Assembly: GCA_003225595.1 (NCBI GenBank)
Contig: QIAR01000077.1
Coordinates: forward strand, 1 to 39,570
DNA length: 39,570 nt
From: Acidobacteriota bacterium
Lineage (GTDB): Bacteria > Acidobacteriota > Terriglobia > Terriglobales > Acidobacteriaceae
Reading direction: 5' to 3'
The position numbers were made by a program, and so were the translations under genes. The notes beneath the pieces are model-generated. The model worked only from the letters and a program-made list of their open reading frames with translations, ran no database searches and was not told where the DNA came from. Below are positions 26,633-35,810 of this stretch, in pieces. Every line of letters begins with the position of its first letter. Position 1 is the first letter of the stretch.

Positions 26633-29566
26633 ATGAACATCCGCAGTTCTTGCCGGGCCGTCGTCGTGTCAGCATTCGTGTTTTTCTTGCTGGCACCGGT
26701 ACTCGTGCAGGGGCAGCTGCCTAGCAATGGCGAAGTGACGGGCATCGTCGTGGACGCCAGCGGGGCAGCTGTCCCTGGTGCGAGCGTGTCCTTGATCGAT
26801 ACGGCTACTTCCGCCTCGCAGCGTTCGAAAACGGATTCCTCGGGGAATTTTGTCTTCCACGCGGTGGTTCCCGGTACCTACGACCTGACCGCCGCAGCAA
26901 GCGGTTTCCAGAAAGCAGAGGTGCGGGATGTGGTCGTGCTTGTCGGCAAAACAACCGATCAGCATGTGAAACTCGCGATAACAGGCGGTAAAGAAGTGGT
27001 GGAAGTCTCGGCCGAACCGCCCGTACTTCAGGGATCCCGGTCAGAGATAGGTCAGGTAATAGAGCGAAAGGAACTCGATTCGCTCCCTCTAAAGACGCGG
27101 GACTTCTCGGATCTCGCGACCCTCGTTCCACAAGTGGTGCGGACTCCCGTGATCGACCCAACCAAGCAGCGCGTCGGTAACATTAGCGTTGCGGGCACAG
27201 GTGGACGGCAGTCGAACGTGTATGTCGACGGCTTCGAGAACTATGATTTCGTTATCGGCGGACTCGCTTACGACGTCAGTCCCGATGCCATCCAGGAGTT
27301 CAACGTCGTAACCACTCGCTTCACGGCGGAGCAAGCGCGCTCGATGGGCGCGCTCATCAATATTGTGGAGCGGTCGGGCACGAACCGTCTCCATGGCTCG
27401 GGATTTTTCTTCTTCCGCAACCAAGATCTTAGTGCTCTCGATTATTTCCAAACCACCAAGAGTGATTTCCATCGTTATGAATCGGGCGGCGCCATTGGGG
27501 GACCGGTTAAGAAAGACAAGTTCTTCCTGTTTGGCACTTTTGAAGACCACCACGAACTGGACACCGGGATCGTGAATACCAATGGGCACTATCCTCAGTT
27601 CGAAGGCAACTTCCCATTGCCGTTCCGTCGTGATTTTGTCACCACGAAGGCGGATTACAACATCAACAGCCGGCACCGGCTGTCTTACATTTTTAATCTG
27701 GATGATTTCAACGCAGCAGAGAACGTGGGCGGGATCCGCGCATTGTCAAATGGTCGCCACGACATCACCAGGACTAGTTCGAATGCGGCCAGTGAGACCT
27801 GGGTCATATCTCCCAACAAGGTAAATACGGTCGGCTATCAATATTTTCACTTCAATAACCTGTTGCAGTCCTTCTCTCCTCCCAGCCCACAATTTACGAG
27901 GCCCGATCTCATCACCGGGGAGCGCACCGGCGACCCCCAGGGCACGACCGAAGTTCGCTCGCAGGTGCGCGATGACTTCGTTTGGTCGAAAGGCAGCCAC
28001 AGTATCAAGTTAGGCGGCGAATATCACCACGTCAACGGCTCGGCGTTCATCGACTTTGCCACGCATGGACAGTTCATCTTCTTCACCGATGCCCCATTGG
28101 ATGCTCCTAACGCCGACCTCCTGGTGCAGAGCGCATGCAACACGCCGGGATGCGAAATGGGAGATCTTACAAGCCAGATTCTCGGCTTCTATATGCACGA
28201 TGATTGGAAGGTACTTCCCAATCTGACCCTTAATGTGGGGCTTAGATGGGATTACTTCAGCAATGAGAATAATAAGAACTTTGACGGGATTCTAGGATTA
28301 CTCGCGCCTCCCGGCAGTCGCCATTCCAATAAGAAAAACTTCTCGCCACGCATTGGCTTCGCCTACGATCCGTTCAAGAAAGGCAAGTTCGTCATCCGTG
28401 GTGGCTACGGCATCTATTACGCGAACATCAATCTTCTGGATGGCATCGTGGAGCGCGGATTTGATGGGAGGAATATCGGCTTCCGCGTCTTCTTCAATCC
28501 CGGCGCAATTAACATCGCTAATCCGTTCCCAGGTTTGACTCCACAACAGGTTCACGACCAGTTCTTCGGTCCGCCACAGGACCCACTGGGTGCGCTTGAC
28601 AACAATTTGCGCACGCCCTACGTGCAGTACTGGTCCGGTGGCTTTCAGTGGGACCTCAGCAAGGGGTTCGTGCTGAGCGTGGATGGCGTCCACTCTCTGG
28701 GCCTCAAAGGAATCCTTTCACGAGACAGCAATGTTGACCCGGCATTCAACATCGCCGTGCCGGCAGCGCCTTTGTGCCAGCAGTTCGGAATGTCGGTATG
28801 CAGTCAGTTTGGGGCGACTACCTGGATCAGCAACGGTGATACTTTGAAGTACAACGCCTTCATCATCGCGTTGAACAAGAGCCTGTCGCAACGCTTCCAG
28901 TTCAACACGTCCTACACATTGTCGAAAGCCGAAAACCTCTACAACGAAACCGTGGGTTCAGGTGGAGACAACCTCTCCAATCCGTTCAATTACCAGGCGG
29001 ACCAGGGAGCCGCCGTCACTGACCAACGGCATCGCTTCATCTTCAGTGCGATCGTCGACCCCAGTCACTTGCCTCCGTTCTTTGGCAACGGATGGGAGCT
29101 AGCCCTGATTTCGAGCTACAACACGCCACTGCCCTACGACATTACCGCGGGCACTCAGTCCGATGGGATTACCCCGCTGCGTCCGGTGGGAATTACCCGC
29201 AACGATGGTAACCGTGCATCGCAGTCCACGTTGTTGGCCCATATCAATGCTTATCGTGCAAGCCAGGGGTTGCCTCTCATCAACCGGCAGCTGACGCCGA
29301 ATGATCTGAACTTTCGCTCCACAGACCTGCGGCTCAGCCGGACGATTGCGCTCGGCGAGCGCTTCCGGCTTCGCTTGCAGGGCGAGGTGTTCAACCTCTT
29401 GAACTCTCCCAACTTCATCTCGAACAGCGGGCACGCTGGGTTCGGCGTGTCTGGAATCGTGGGAGACGCGAACTCCTCGTCTGTCGGCTTACCGACTTCC
29501 ACGCCCGGTGTACTCGGCGTCGGGGGACCTAGAGCGTTCCAGTTGTCGGCGCGGGTTTTGTTCTGA
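26633..29566 (+). CDS. TonB-dependent receptor with N-terminal carboxypeptidase-regulatory-like domain (Oar-like) B
   Basis: GEVTGIVVDASGAAVPGASVSLIDTATSASQRSKTDSSGNFVFHAVVPGTYDLTAAASGFQK; plug ERKELDSLPLKTRDFSDLATLVP; C-terminal RAFQLSARVLF. ATG at 26633 after GAGGGGG. Confidence 0.92.
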   Translation: MNIRSSCRAVVVSAFVFFLLAPVLVQGQLPSNGEVTGIVVDASGAAVPGASVSLIDTATSASQRSKTDSSGNFVFHAVVPGTYDLTAAASGFQKAEVRDVVVLVGKTTDQHVKLAITGGKEVVEVSAEPPVLQGSRSEIGQVIERKELDSLPLKTRDFSDLATLVPQVVRTPVIDPTKQRVGNISVAGTGGRQSNVYVDGFENYDFVIGGLAYDVSPDAIQEFNVVTTRFTAEQARSMGALINIVERSGTNRLHGSGFFFFRNQDLSALDYFQTTKSDFHRYESGGAIGGPVKKDKFFLFGTFEDHHELDTGIVNTNGHYPQFEGNFPLPFRRDFVTTKADYNINSRHRLSYIFNLDDFNAAENVGGIRALSNGRHDITRTSSNAASETWVISPNKVNTVGYQYFHFNNLLQSFSPPSPQFTRPDLITGERTGDPQGTTEVRSQVRDDFVWSKGSHSIKLGGEYHHVNGSAFIDFATHGQFIFFTDAPLDAPNADLLVQSACNTPGCEMGDLTSQILGFYMHDDWKVLPNLTLNVGLRWDYFSNENNKNFDGILGLLAPPGSRHSNKKNFSPRIGFAYDPFKKGKFVIRGGYGIYYANINLLDGIVERGFDGRNIGFRVFFNPGAINIANPFPGLTPQQVHDQFFGPPQDPLGALDNNLRTPYVQYWSGGFQWDLSKGFVLSVDGVHSLGLKGILSRDSNVDPAFNIAVPAAPLCQQFGMSVCSQFGATTWISNGDTLKYNAFIIALNKSLSQRFQFNTSYTLSKAENLYNETVGSGGDNLSNPFNYQADQGAAVTDQRHRFIFSAIVDPSHLPPFFGNGWELALISSYNTPLPYDITAGTQSDGITPLRPVGITRNDGNRASQSTLLAHINAYRASQGLPLINRQLTPNDLNFRSTDLRLSRTIALGERFRLRLQGEVFNLLNSPNFISNSGHAGFGVSGIVGDANSSSVGLPTSTPGVLGVGGPRAFQLSARVLF

Positions 29567-29669
29567 CACGCACCGCCCGGGGCCATGAGGTGCTGGCCGC
29601 CGCCGTTCGAGCTAGTACGGGACGTCTAAGGAACCCAACTCCTTATCCCGTCCGAAGGAATGGGTAACC

Positions 29670-30437
29670 ATGCCACGAGAAATCGTCTTTTTCCTGTTGA
29701 TCGTGAGCGCCGTGGCCAACGCCACTAGTCAGAAAGCGTCGCCTACCATCATCGACCTCACGGACACGATCCGCGTCGGGATGGTCGAGGACTCGATCGG
29801 GGATGCGGCGATGAAGGCCTTCGGGATCGACGAAGTCTCTATGAGTCCCGAGATGACTTTCCAAAAGACAACCGGACGGTCTACGCGGATTTGCCTTTCC
29901 AGTCAGATTGGGACCCACATGGACGCCGGGGCGCATGCCGATCCCGATGGTTGGCCGGTCAATGAGGCTCCACTGGATCACTTGATTGTTCCGGGCGTCG
30001 TTGTGGACGTTCGTGCTAAGACGGACGAGGAAGGCATCACGCCAGCCGACCTTGAGAAATACGACATCCGCCCCGGGGACGCCGTGCTCTTCCTGTTCAC
30101 CTATGCCAAGCCCAAGCCAGGCGCGATGTTCACACAATCCTTCCTCACTGAGGAAGCCGCGGAATGGCTGGCGAAGCATGGGGTACGATGCGTTGGCAGC
30201 AACACGCCGGGCTTGGAGGACCATAAACGCGGCGCCCGTGAGCACTGGATGGACCCGGCAAACCAGAAGCAGGCATGGCCGGTTCACAAAATACTGCTCC
30301 GGCGTCACATCCCTATCATTGAGGGCCTTACCAATCTCGACAAACTGGTCGGAAAGAAATTCCAGTTTATTGGACTTCCACTGAAGATTGAGGGAATCGA
30401 TGGCGCCCCGGTTCGTGCACTGGCTGTACTTGATTAA
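29670..30437 (+). CDS. Cyclase family protein (kynurenine-formamidase-like fold), secreted
   Basis: Hydrophobic N-terminus and SSQIGTHMDAGAHADPDGWPVNEAPLDHLIVPGVVVDV (HxGTHxDxxxH-like metal motif). Confidence 0.88.
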   Translation: MPREIVFFLLIVSAVANATSQKASPTIIDLTDTIRVGMVEDSIGDAAMKAFGIDEVSMSPEMTFQKTTGRSTRICLSSQIGTHMDAGAHADPDGWPVNEAPLDHLIVPGVVVDVRAKTDEEGITPADLEKYDIRPGDAVLFLFTYAKPKPGAMFTQSFLTEEAAEWLAKHGVRCVGSNTPGLEDHKRGAREHWMDPANQKQAWPVHKILLRRHIPIIEGLTNLDKLVGKKFQFIGLPLKIEGIDGAPVRALAVLD

Positions 30438-31793
30438 GTGGCGCTGGAGTTGGAGCCACCGCTACTGATCCCGCAGCAAGGAACAATGCCCGTTCGGCTA
30501 GGTAAGAAACGAAGTCTCGGAGCCTCTCTTGTGCTTTGGGGGGTGGCAGTACTTGCGGCGACGTGTGTCGCCCAGGACGCGCTCATCCACGCGGGGCATC
30601 TTATCGACCCAGGAAGTAACACGGTCGCACAACACCAGTCAATCCTGGTCCGTGCGGGTAAGATCGCGGCAATAGGCGAAAACCTTCGGGCTCCTGCAGG
30701 CGTCCAGGTCATCGAACTTTCTGATTCCTGGGTTCTGCCTGGGCTGGGCGATGCCCATCAACACATCACCATGGACTTCCCGTCCGCGTCGGCAAAAGGC
30801 TCGGTATGGGAGGGCCTTCGATTAAATCAGAGTACGGCGGAGCGCACTCTTCGAGGGATTCGTAATGCCGGGGCGCTGCTTGTTGCCGGGTTCACGATGA
30901 TCCGCGATGTAGGCAACGCAGCCGAGTACGCCGATACCGAGGTGCGCCGCGCGATCGAACGCGGCTGGTTCCCAGGTCCCACTATGCTCAATGCCGGAAA
31001 GATCATCACCCCTTTCGGGGGACAGGATCCCGGCACCGCCCCAGAGCGGGGGAGATGGTGGCACGACGAATACATCGACGCGGACACTGCCGAGCAGATT
31101 CGAGCGGCAGTGCGTCGCAACATTTATTACGGAGCCACGGTTATCAAGCTGGCAGCAGATTCGAACGCGTATCATTTCAGCGAAGAGCAGGTCCGCGCTG
31201 CTGTAGACGAAGCACACCGGGCCGGCTTGACCGTTGCCGTCCACGTTTATGGCGGCGAGGCAGCCCGCAACGTCATTCTTGGCGGAGTGGACTCCGTCGA
31301 ACACGGCTACGAGTTGACCGACGAATTGCTTGATCTGATGAAGCAGAAGGGTACGTATATGGTGGCAACGGAGATGTCAGCCCAGAATGCGATGATGCTG
31401 TTTGGCGATATAGGCATGGACGCAAAGACGTTTCACGAACGTAGCCTGCAACGGCTTCAGCGGGCCTACCGGCACGGCGTCAAGATGGCTTTCGGAACTG
31501 ACGCCAGTCTGGATCTTACCGACAGCACGCGGGCGAACCAGATCCTGCAGCAGGCGGAAACATGGCAGGAAGCAGGTCTTCCACCCCAATTCATCTTGAA
31601 GTGTATGACGGTCAACGTTGCTGATCTGATGGGTGTAAGAAAATCCCGGGGCGCGATTCGGGCCGGACTTGCCGCCGACATCATTGCGACAGCGGCGAAC
31701 CCTTTGGAGAACATTGCAGCGCTGCAGAAGGTGAATTTTGTCATGAAGGACGGCAAAGTGGTTCGTGACTCGCGTGCGACGGTACGACACTGA
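30438..31793 (+). CDS. Amidohydrolase superfamily protein (imidazolonepropionase/prolidase-like), probable secreted
   Basis: DALIHAGHLIDPGSNTVAQHQSILVRAGKIAAIGENL, LPGLGDAHQHITMDF, TVIKLAADS, AVHVYGGEAARNVILGGVDSVEHGYEL, FGTDASLDL. Likely start ATG 30486. Confidence 0.9.
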   Translation: MALELEPPLLIPQQGTMPVRLGKKRSLGASLVLWGVAVLAATCVAQDALIHAGHLIDPGSNTVAQHQSILVRAGKIAAIGENLRAPAGVQVIELSDSWVLPGLGDAHQHITMDFPSASAKGSVWEGLRLNQSTAERTLRGIRNAGALLVAGFTMIRDVGNAAEYADTEVRRAIERGWFPGPTMLNAGKIITPFGGQDPGTAPERGRWWHDEYIDADTAEQIRAAVRRNIYYGATVIKLAADSNAYHFSEEQVRAAVDEAHRAGLTVAVHVYGGEAARNVILGGVDSVEHGYELTDELLDLMKQKGTYMVATEMSAQNAMMLFGDIGMDAKTFHERSLQRLQRAYRHGVKMAFGTDASLDLTDSTRANQILQQAETWQEAGLPPQFILKCMTVNVADLMGVRKSRGAIRAGLAADIIATAANPLENIAALQKVNFVMKDGKVVRDSRATVRH

Positions 31794-31909
31794 AGTAGTG
31801 AGGAACCACGTATGCCCGGCAATTTCTTTATGTGGGCCAGAAGGGCAAAACTTGTTCTCTGCAAATTTCAAGCAGGAATATTCGGTTTTCTATATCGCAA
31901 GGAGAAACG

Positions 31910-32383
31910 ATGAAGGCTTGCAAGTTAACTCGTATGCTGCTGCTGCTGATTTCTGTGCTGACTTTGACTGTGGGTGCCCTCGCCCAGCAACAGGCTGCTC
32001 CGGTGGCGCCACTCGACCAGCCGGGACACATATTCACGGTTACGATGCTGAAAATCGAGCCCAGCCGGATAAGCGAATTCCTGGATTTCTGGCAGAAGGA
32101 GTTTGTTCCTCTGGAAAAGAACATTCCGGAAATTCTAAGCTCAAAGATTCTCCAGCATCGCTGGGGACCTTCGGATTACATGGTATTCGTCATTCATGAA
32201 TACAAGGACCTGGCCGGCATTGAAAAAGCTCAGAAGCAGCAAGAAGGGGCCATTCAGCGTGCTTCTGCCACAGATCCGCAGGCGGCTGAGGCTTTCAAAA
32301 AGTTTCAGACCTTTGTGCCCGGACATGTGGACTACATCATGTTTGCTCCTGACCGGGTACGCAAGTACGGGACGCAGGAATAA
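31910..32383 (+). CDS. Small secreted protein, possible dimeric alpha/beta-barrel (ABM-like) fold
   Basis: Signal peptide MKACKLTRMLLLLISVLTLTVGALAQQ, then FTVTMLKIEPSRISEFLDFWQKEFVPLEKN...VFVIHEYKDLAGIEKA; AGGAGAAACG before ATG. Confidence 0.65.
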   Translation: MKACKLTRMLLLLISVLTLTVGALAQQQAAPVAPLDQPGHIFTVTMLKIEPSRISEFLDFWQKEFVPLEKNIPEILSSKILQHRWGPSDYMVFVIHEYKDLAGIEKAQKQQEGAIQRASATDPQAAEAFKKFQTFVPGHVDYIMFAPDRVRKYGTQE

Positions 32384-32443
32384 GGGCTTCTCCTCGTCTG
32401 CGTTTGGATTTCCCGCATAGCTAGTTGAGAGAAGGGATTCTCG

Positions 32444-33469
32444 ATGAACCCAAAGCTGCGATACGCAACGGTTGGATTACTGGCGTGCGTGCTGTGTGCG
32501 CATGTCCTGGAGGCTCGCACTCACGTCATCAAGACCGGCCCTGAAACCGTCGAGTGGGGATACTACGATGCTTCGAAGAAACCGGTTGCGGTGATTGATT
32601 CCGGCGACATTGTGCAGATTGAGAGTCCGCTGGCCGGTTCACGAGAGATGGAAGCCTTTGGCATGGCGGATTTGATTACGCCGGAAATGCGGGCTCTCGA
32701 AGCCGGAGTTCCGAACAGCGACAAAGGACCCGGGGCCAATATCCTGGTCGGCCCAGTTTACGTGAATGGAGCCGAACCCGGGGATGTGCTCGAGGTCAAG
32801 ATTTTGACACTCGAACCCATGGACAATTATGGCGTGAACCTGTTCGTCCAGGGACACGGAGCACTCTCCGACGACCTTCCTCGCATGAGAGTGAAAACTA
32901 TTCCCCTCGACAAAGCACGCAATGTTGCGGTGTTTGCGCCGGGCATCGAGCTTCCGATAAGACCGTTCTTCGGTACCATGGCAGTCGCCCCGCCCGTCAT
33001 GCTGGGAAGGATCAGTGATTCACCGCCGGATTATTACGCGGGCAATCTCGACAATAAGGACTTGGTTGCTGGTACGACCCTATACATTCCTGTGCAGGTC
33101 AAGGGTGCACTCTTCAGCGCCGGGGACGGGCACGCCGGGCAAGGCGACGGAGAAGTGGACGGTACTGCCAATGAAGTCGCGTTGCGGGGAAAGTTCCAAC
33201 TGACGGTTCGCAAAGACTTGCATTTCCAGTGGCCCCGCGCCGAGACGCCCGATTACTACATGACCATGGGGTTCAGCCCTGACCTGAATCGGGCCGCGGT
33301 TCAGGCGGTGCGGGAGATGGTTGATTTTCTTTCATTGAAATTCCATCTGAGCCCGGAAGATGCTTACATGTTGACCAGCATGGGTGCTGATCTGCACGTG
33401 ACCCAGGTTGTAGACGGCACAAAAGGCATTCACGCGATGATCTCGAAGAAGATCTTCGTTCAGCACTGA
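32444..33469 (+). CDS. Acetamidase/formamidase family protein, secreted
   Basis: KTGPETVEWGYYDASKKPVAVIDSGDIVQIESPLAGS; GPVYVNGAEPGDVLEVKILTLEP; YIPVQVKGALFSAGDGHAGQGDGEVDGTANE. Confidence 0.9.
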   Translation: MNPKLRYATVGLLACVLCAHVLEARTHVIKTGPETVEWGYYDASKKPVAVIDSGDIVQIESPLAGSREMEAFGMADLITPEMRALEAGVPNSDKGPGANILVGPVYVNGAEPGDVLEVKILTLEPMDNYGVNLFVQGHGALSDDLPRMRVKTIPLDKARNVAVFAPGIELPIRPFFGTMAVAPPVMLGRISDSPPDYYAGNLDNKDLVAGTTLYIPVQVKGALFSAGDGHAGQGDGEVDGTANEVALRGKFQLTVRKDLHFQWPRAETPDYYMTMGFSPDLNRAAVQAVREMVDFLSLKFHLSPEDAYMLTSMGADLHVTQVVDGTKGIHAMISKKIFVQH

Positions 33470-33565
33470 GTCATTTTGATCAGATTCGGCCTCATCCAAG
33501 ATTCACAAATGCTGGTTGAAACTTTTTGATCTTGTTTTACCACGCGATAAGGAGGCGTTTTTCTT

Positions 33566-35752
33566 GTGAAATCACGACTCTCCCGCCGATCGCCGCATGT
33601 CTTGGCGGTGTTTCTGTTTTCATTGACCGCGGTGGTTACGTCGTCAGCTCAGGAACTGCTCTCCCGCGATGCGTATCGCTTGATTAGGGAGAATGCCTCC
33701 GGCGAGTTACCGTTCGCAGACTTCCGCAACATCGTACGGTTTTCGGGTTATGCTCCTTCACCGGGATCAGATCAAGTTGCCGAATACCTCGCCAGCCGTG
33801 CGAATGCCATGCGGATGACCAACGTCCAGATTGAGAAATATCCTGCCGATGGCAAGAGCTACAGCTGGGCTTTCAGGACTGAACCGTCATGGGAAGGCCG
33901 TGAAGCCGAACTTTGGGTAGTGGAACCTGATTCGGAGTTGCTCGCGAGTTTCGCCTCGAGCAAGACGGTACTGGCTCGCCAGAGCCGCAATGCGGATGTC
34001 ACTGCGGCCTTGGTGGACGTGGGTGACGGTACCCGACCGCAAGACTACGATGGCAAGAACGTTGAAGGATGTCTCGTTCTTGCGACTGGGGGTCTGCCAG
34101 CCGTGACTCGGCAGGCGGTGTGGGAACGCAAAGCCGCGGGGGTGGTTTACTACCGGACGGCCAGCGCCATTGACTACCCCGACCTGTTCAGTTCGCTGGA
34201 TTTCGCACCATGGTATGGACCACACGGGGAGAATCCCCCCTTCGCCTTCTCGCTTTCCTATCGCGTCGGCGACGCGCTTCGCACTCGGTTGGCTGCAGGA
34301 GAAAAAATTGTGCTGCACGCCCACGTACGAGCCGATGTTGGCGCGGGCAACTACAATGTGGTTCGGGCAGAGATTCCGGGCACTAATCCCGAGCTTCCCG
34401 TGGTTCTGGCTTACGCTCACGACAATAGCCGGAACACCGGGGGCGCCAACAACCTTACTGGCGTCGGTTGTAACCTCGAAGTAGCTCGCGTCCTCACTAC
34501 GCTCATCGCCCAGGGCAAACTACCGCGTCCGGTACGCACCATCCGCTTCATGTGGGGTCCGGAGCATTATGGAATCACCGAACATTTTCGTGGCCATCCC
34601 GATGACATGGCGCGAATCGAGGCAATTGTAAATGTTGACATGATCGGCTACAGCCAGAGTCGAGCAGGCGCGGTATTTCACCTGTATCGCACACCTTGGT
34701 CACATCCGTCATTTATGAATGACGTGGTGCAGGAGTTTGTGGAGCGCATAGGCAACGAGAACGCCATCTCCATCCGCAACGCTCATTTTCTTGCGGCCCG
34801 GCCGACCGAAGGCTTTCTCGATCCGCTATTTGCCCCCACTGGAAGCCGTGAGCAGTTCCATTACAACATCGAGGAATTCTGGGGCCCGAGCGATCATGAA
34901 GATGCCAGTGACGGGAGCATAGGAGTGGCCGCCGTCCTGCTTAACGACTTCCCCGATGTATTTCTTGGAACCCAGGACGACAGGCCCGAACTGGCGGGAG
35001 ATCCGACGCAGATGCGCCGGGGGGTCGCCCTGGTGGCCAGTTCCATCTACGCATTGGCCTCTGCGTCAACTGCCAACGCTCAGGCGCTCGTCCATAATTC
35101 CGTCACCAAGGCCGAAGCGCGGCTGGCCCAAGATGCGGCCAGGGCGTTCGCGATGGTAGATGCCGCGAAGCCGGATGCGCTGAACGCTGCGCATCAAGAA
35201 GCCCGCAATGTGATCCGCCATGCTTATGCTCGCGAAGTGGCTTCCCTTACCAGCACGAAGGACGTGGTTGGCAGCGCTGCCTTCCAATCTTTGGCGGAAC
35301 CTGTGATCTCCGACTGGAACGCTCAGCAAGAACGCGTGTTAACGCAAATCGATCAGGCGGCTGCGGGTGTCGCCAGCCACGCAGGCCTTGCCAATTTCAA
35401 GCCGGTTCCGCCCTCTTTCGACAAGAAGTTTGCCGCCGAGATCCCGGTGCGAGACCCGCAGATTCGTGGGCCAGTGAATTTTTTTCGAACCGAATACGGG
35501 CGTTGGTGGCTGATCGAGAAGACTGGAGATGAGCACTTCGAACAGCAGGTCCCCCTGTCAAAGTATGGGCACTACACGTTGTACGAAGCCCTTAATCTCG
35601 TTGACGGCAAGAGAAGTGTGGCGGATATCCGCGATTTCATCAGCGCCGAATACGAGCCAGTAAATGTTCAAGATGTGGACCAGTACTTTCGCTTCCTTGA
35701 ATCTGTCGGCGTTGTCCACATGAAAAAGACTGGGGCAACGAGCGCTGAGTAG
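33566..35752 (+). CDS. M28-like metallopeptidase with C-terminal PqqD-like segment, copy 2 (intact)
   Basis: Signal peptide; LAYAHDNSRNTGGANNLTGVGC, RFMWGPEHYGI, NVDMIGY, FWGPSDHEDASDGSIGVAAVLL; C-terminal YEALNLVDGKRSVADIRDFISAEYEPVNVQDVDQYFRFLESVGVV. GTG start after AAGGAGG. Confidence 0.85.
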   Translation: MKSRLSRRSPHVLAVFLFSLTAVVTSSAQELLSRDAYRLIRENASGELPFADFRNIVRFSGYAPSPGSDQVAEYLASRANAMRMTNVQIEKYPADGKSYSWAFRTEPSWEGREAELWVVEPDSELLASFASSKTVLARQSRNADVTAALVDVGDGTRPQDYDGKNVEGCLVLATGGLPAVTRQAVWERKAAGVVYYRTASAIDYPDLFSSLDFAPWYGPHGENPPFAFSLSYRVGDALRTRLAAGEKIVLHAHVRADVGAGNYNVVRAEIPGTNPELPVVLAYAHDNSRNTGGANNLTGVGCNLEVARVLTTLIAQGKLPRPVRTIRFMWGPEHYGITEHFRGHPDDMARIEAIVNVDMIGYSQSRAGAVFHLYRTPWSHPSFMNDVVQEFVERIGNENAISIRNAHFLAARPTEGFLDPLFAPTGSREQFHYNIEEFWGPSDHEDASDGSIGVAAVLLNDFPDVFLGTQDDRPELAGDPTQMRRGVALVASSIYALASASTANAQALVHNSVTKAEARLAQDAARAFAMVDAAKPDALNAAHQEARNVIRHAYAREVASLTSTKDVVGSAAFQSLAEPVISDWNAQQERVLTQIDQAAAGVASHAGLANFKPVPPSFDKKFAAEIPVRDPQIRGPVNFFRTEYGRWWLIEKTGDEHFEQQVPLSKYGHYTLYEALNLVDGKRSVADIRDFISAEYEPVNVQDVDQYFRFLESVGVVHMKKTGATSAE

Positions 35753-35810
35753 CGGCTATACGGAGAGACTCGGCAAGAGCGCACGGCGTGCGGGACGCCT
35801 GGAGATTTTC

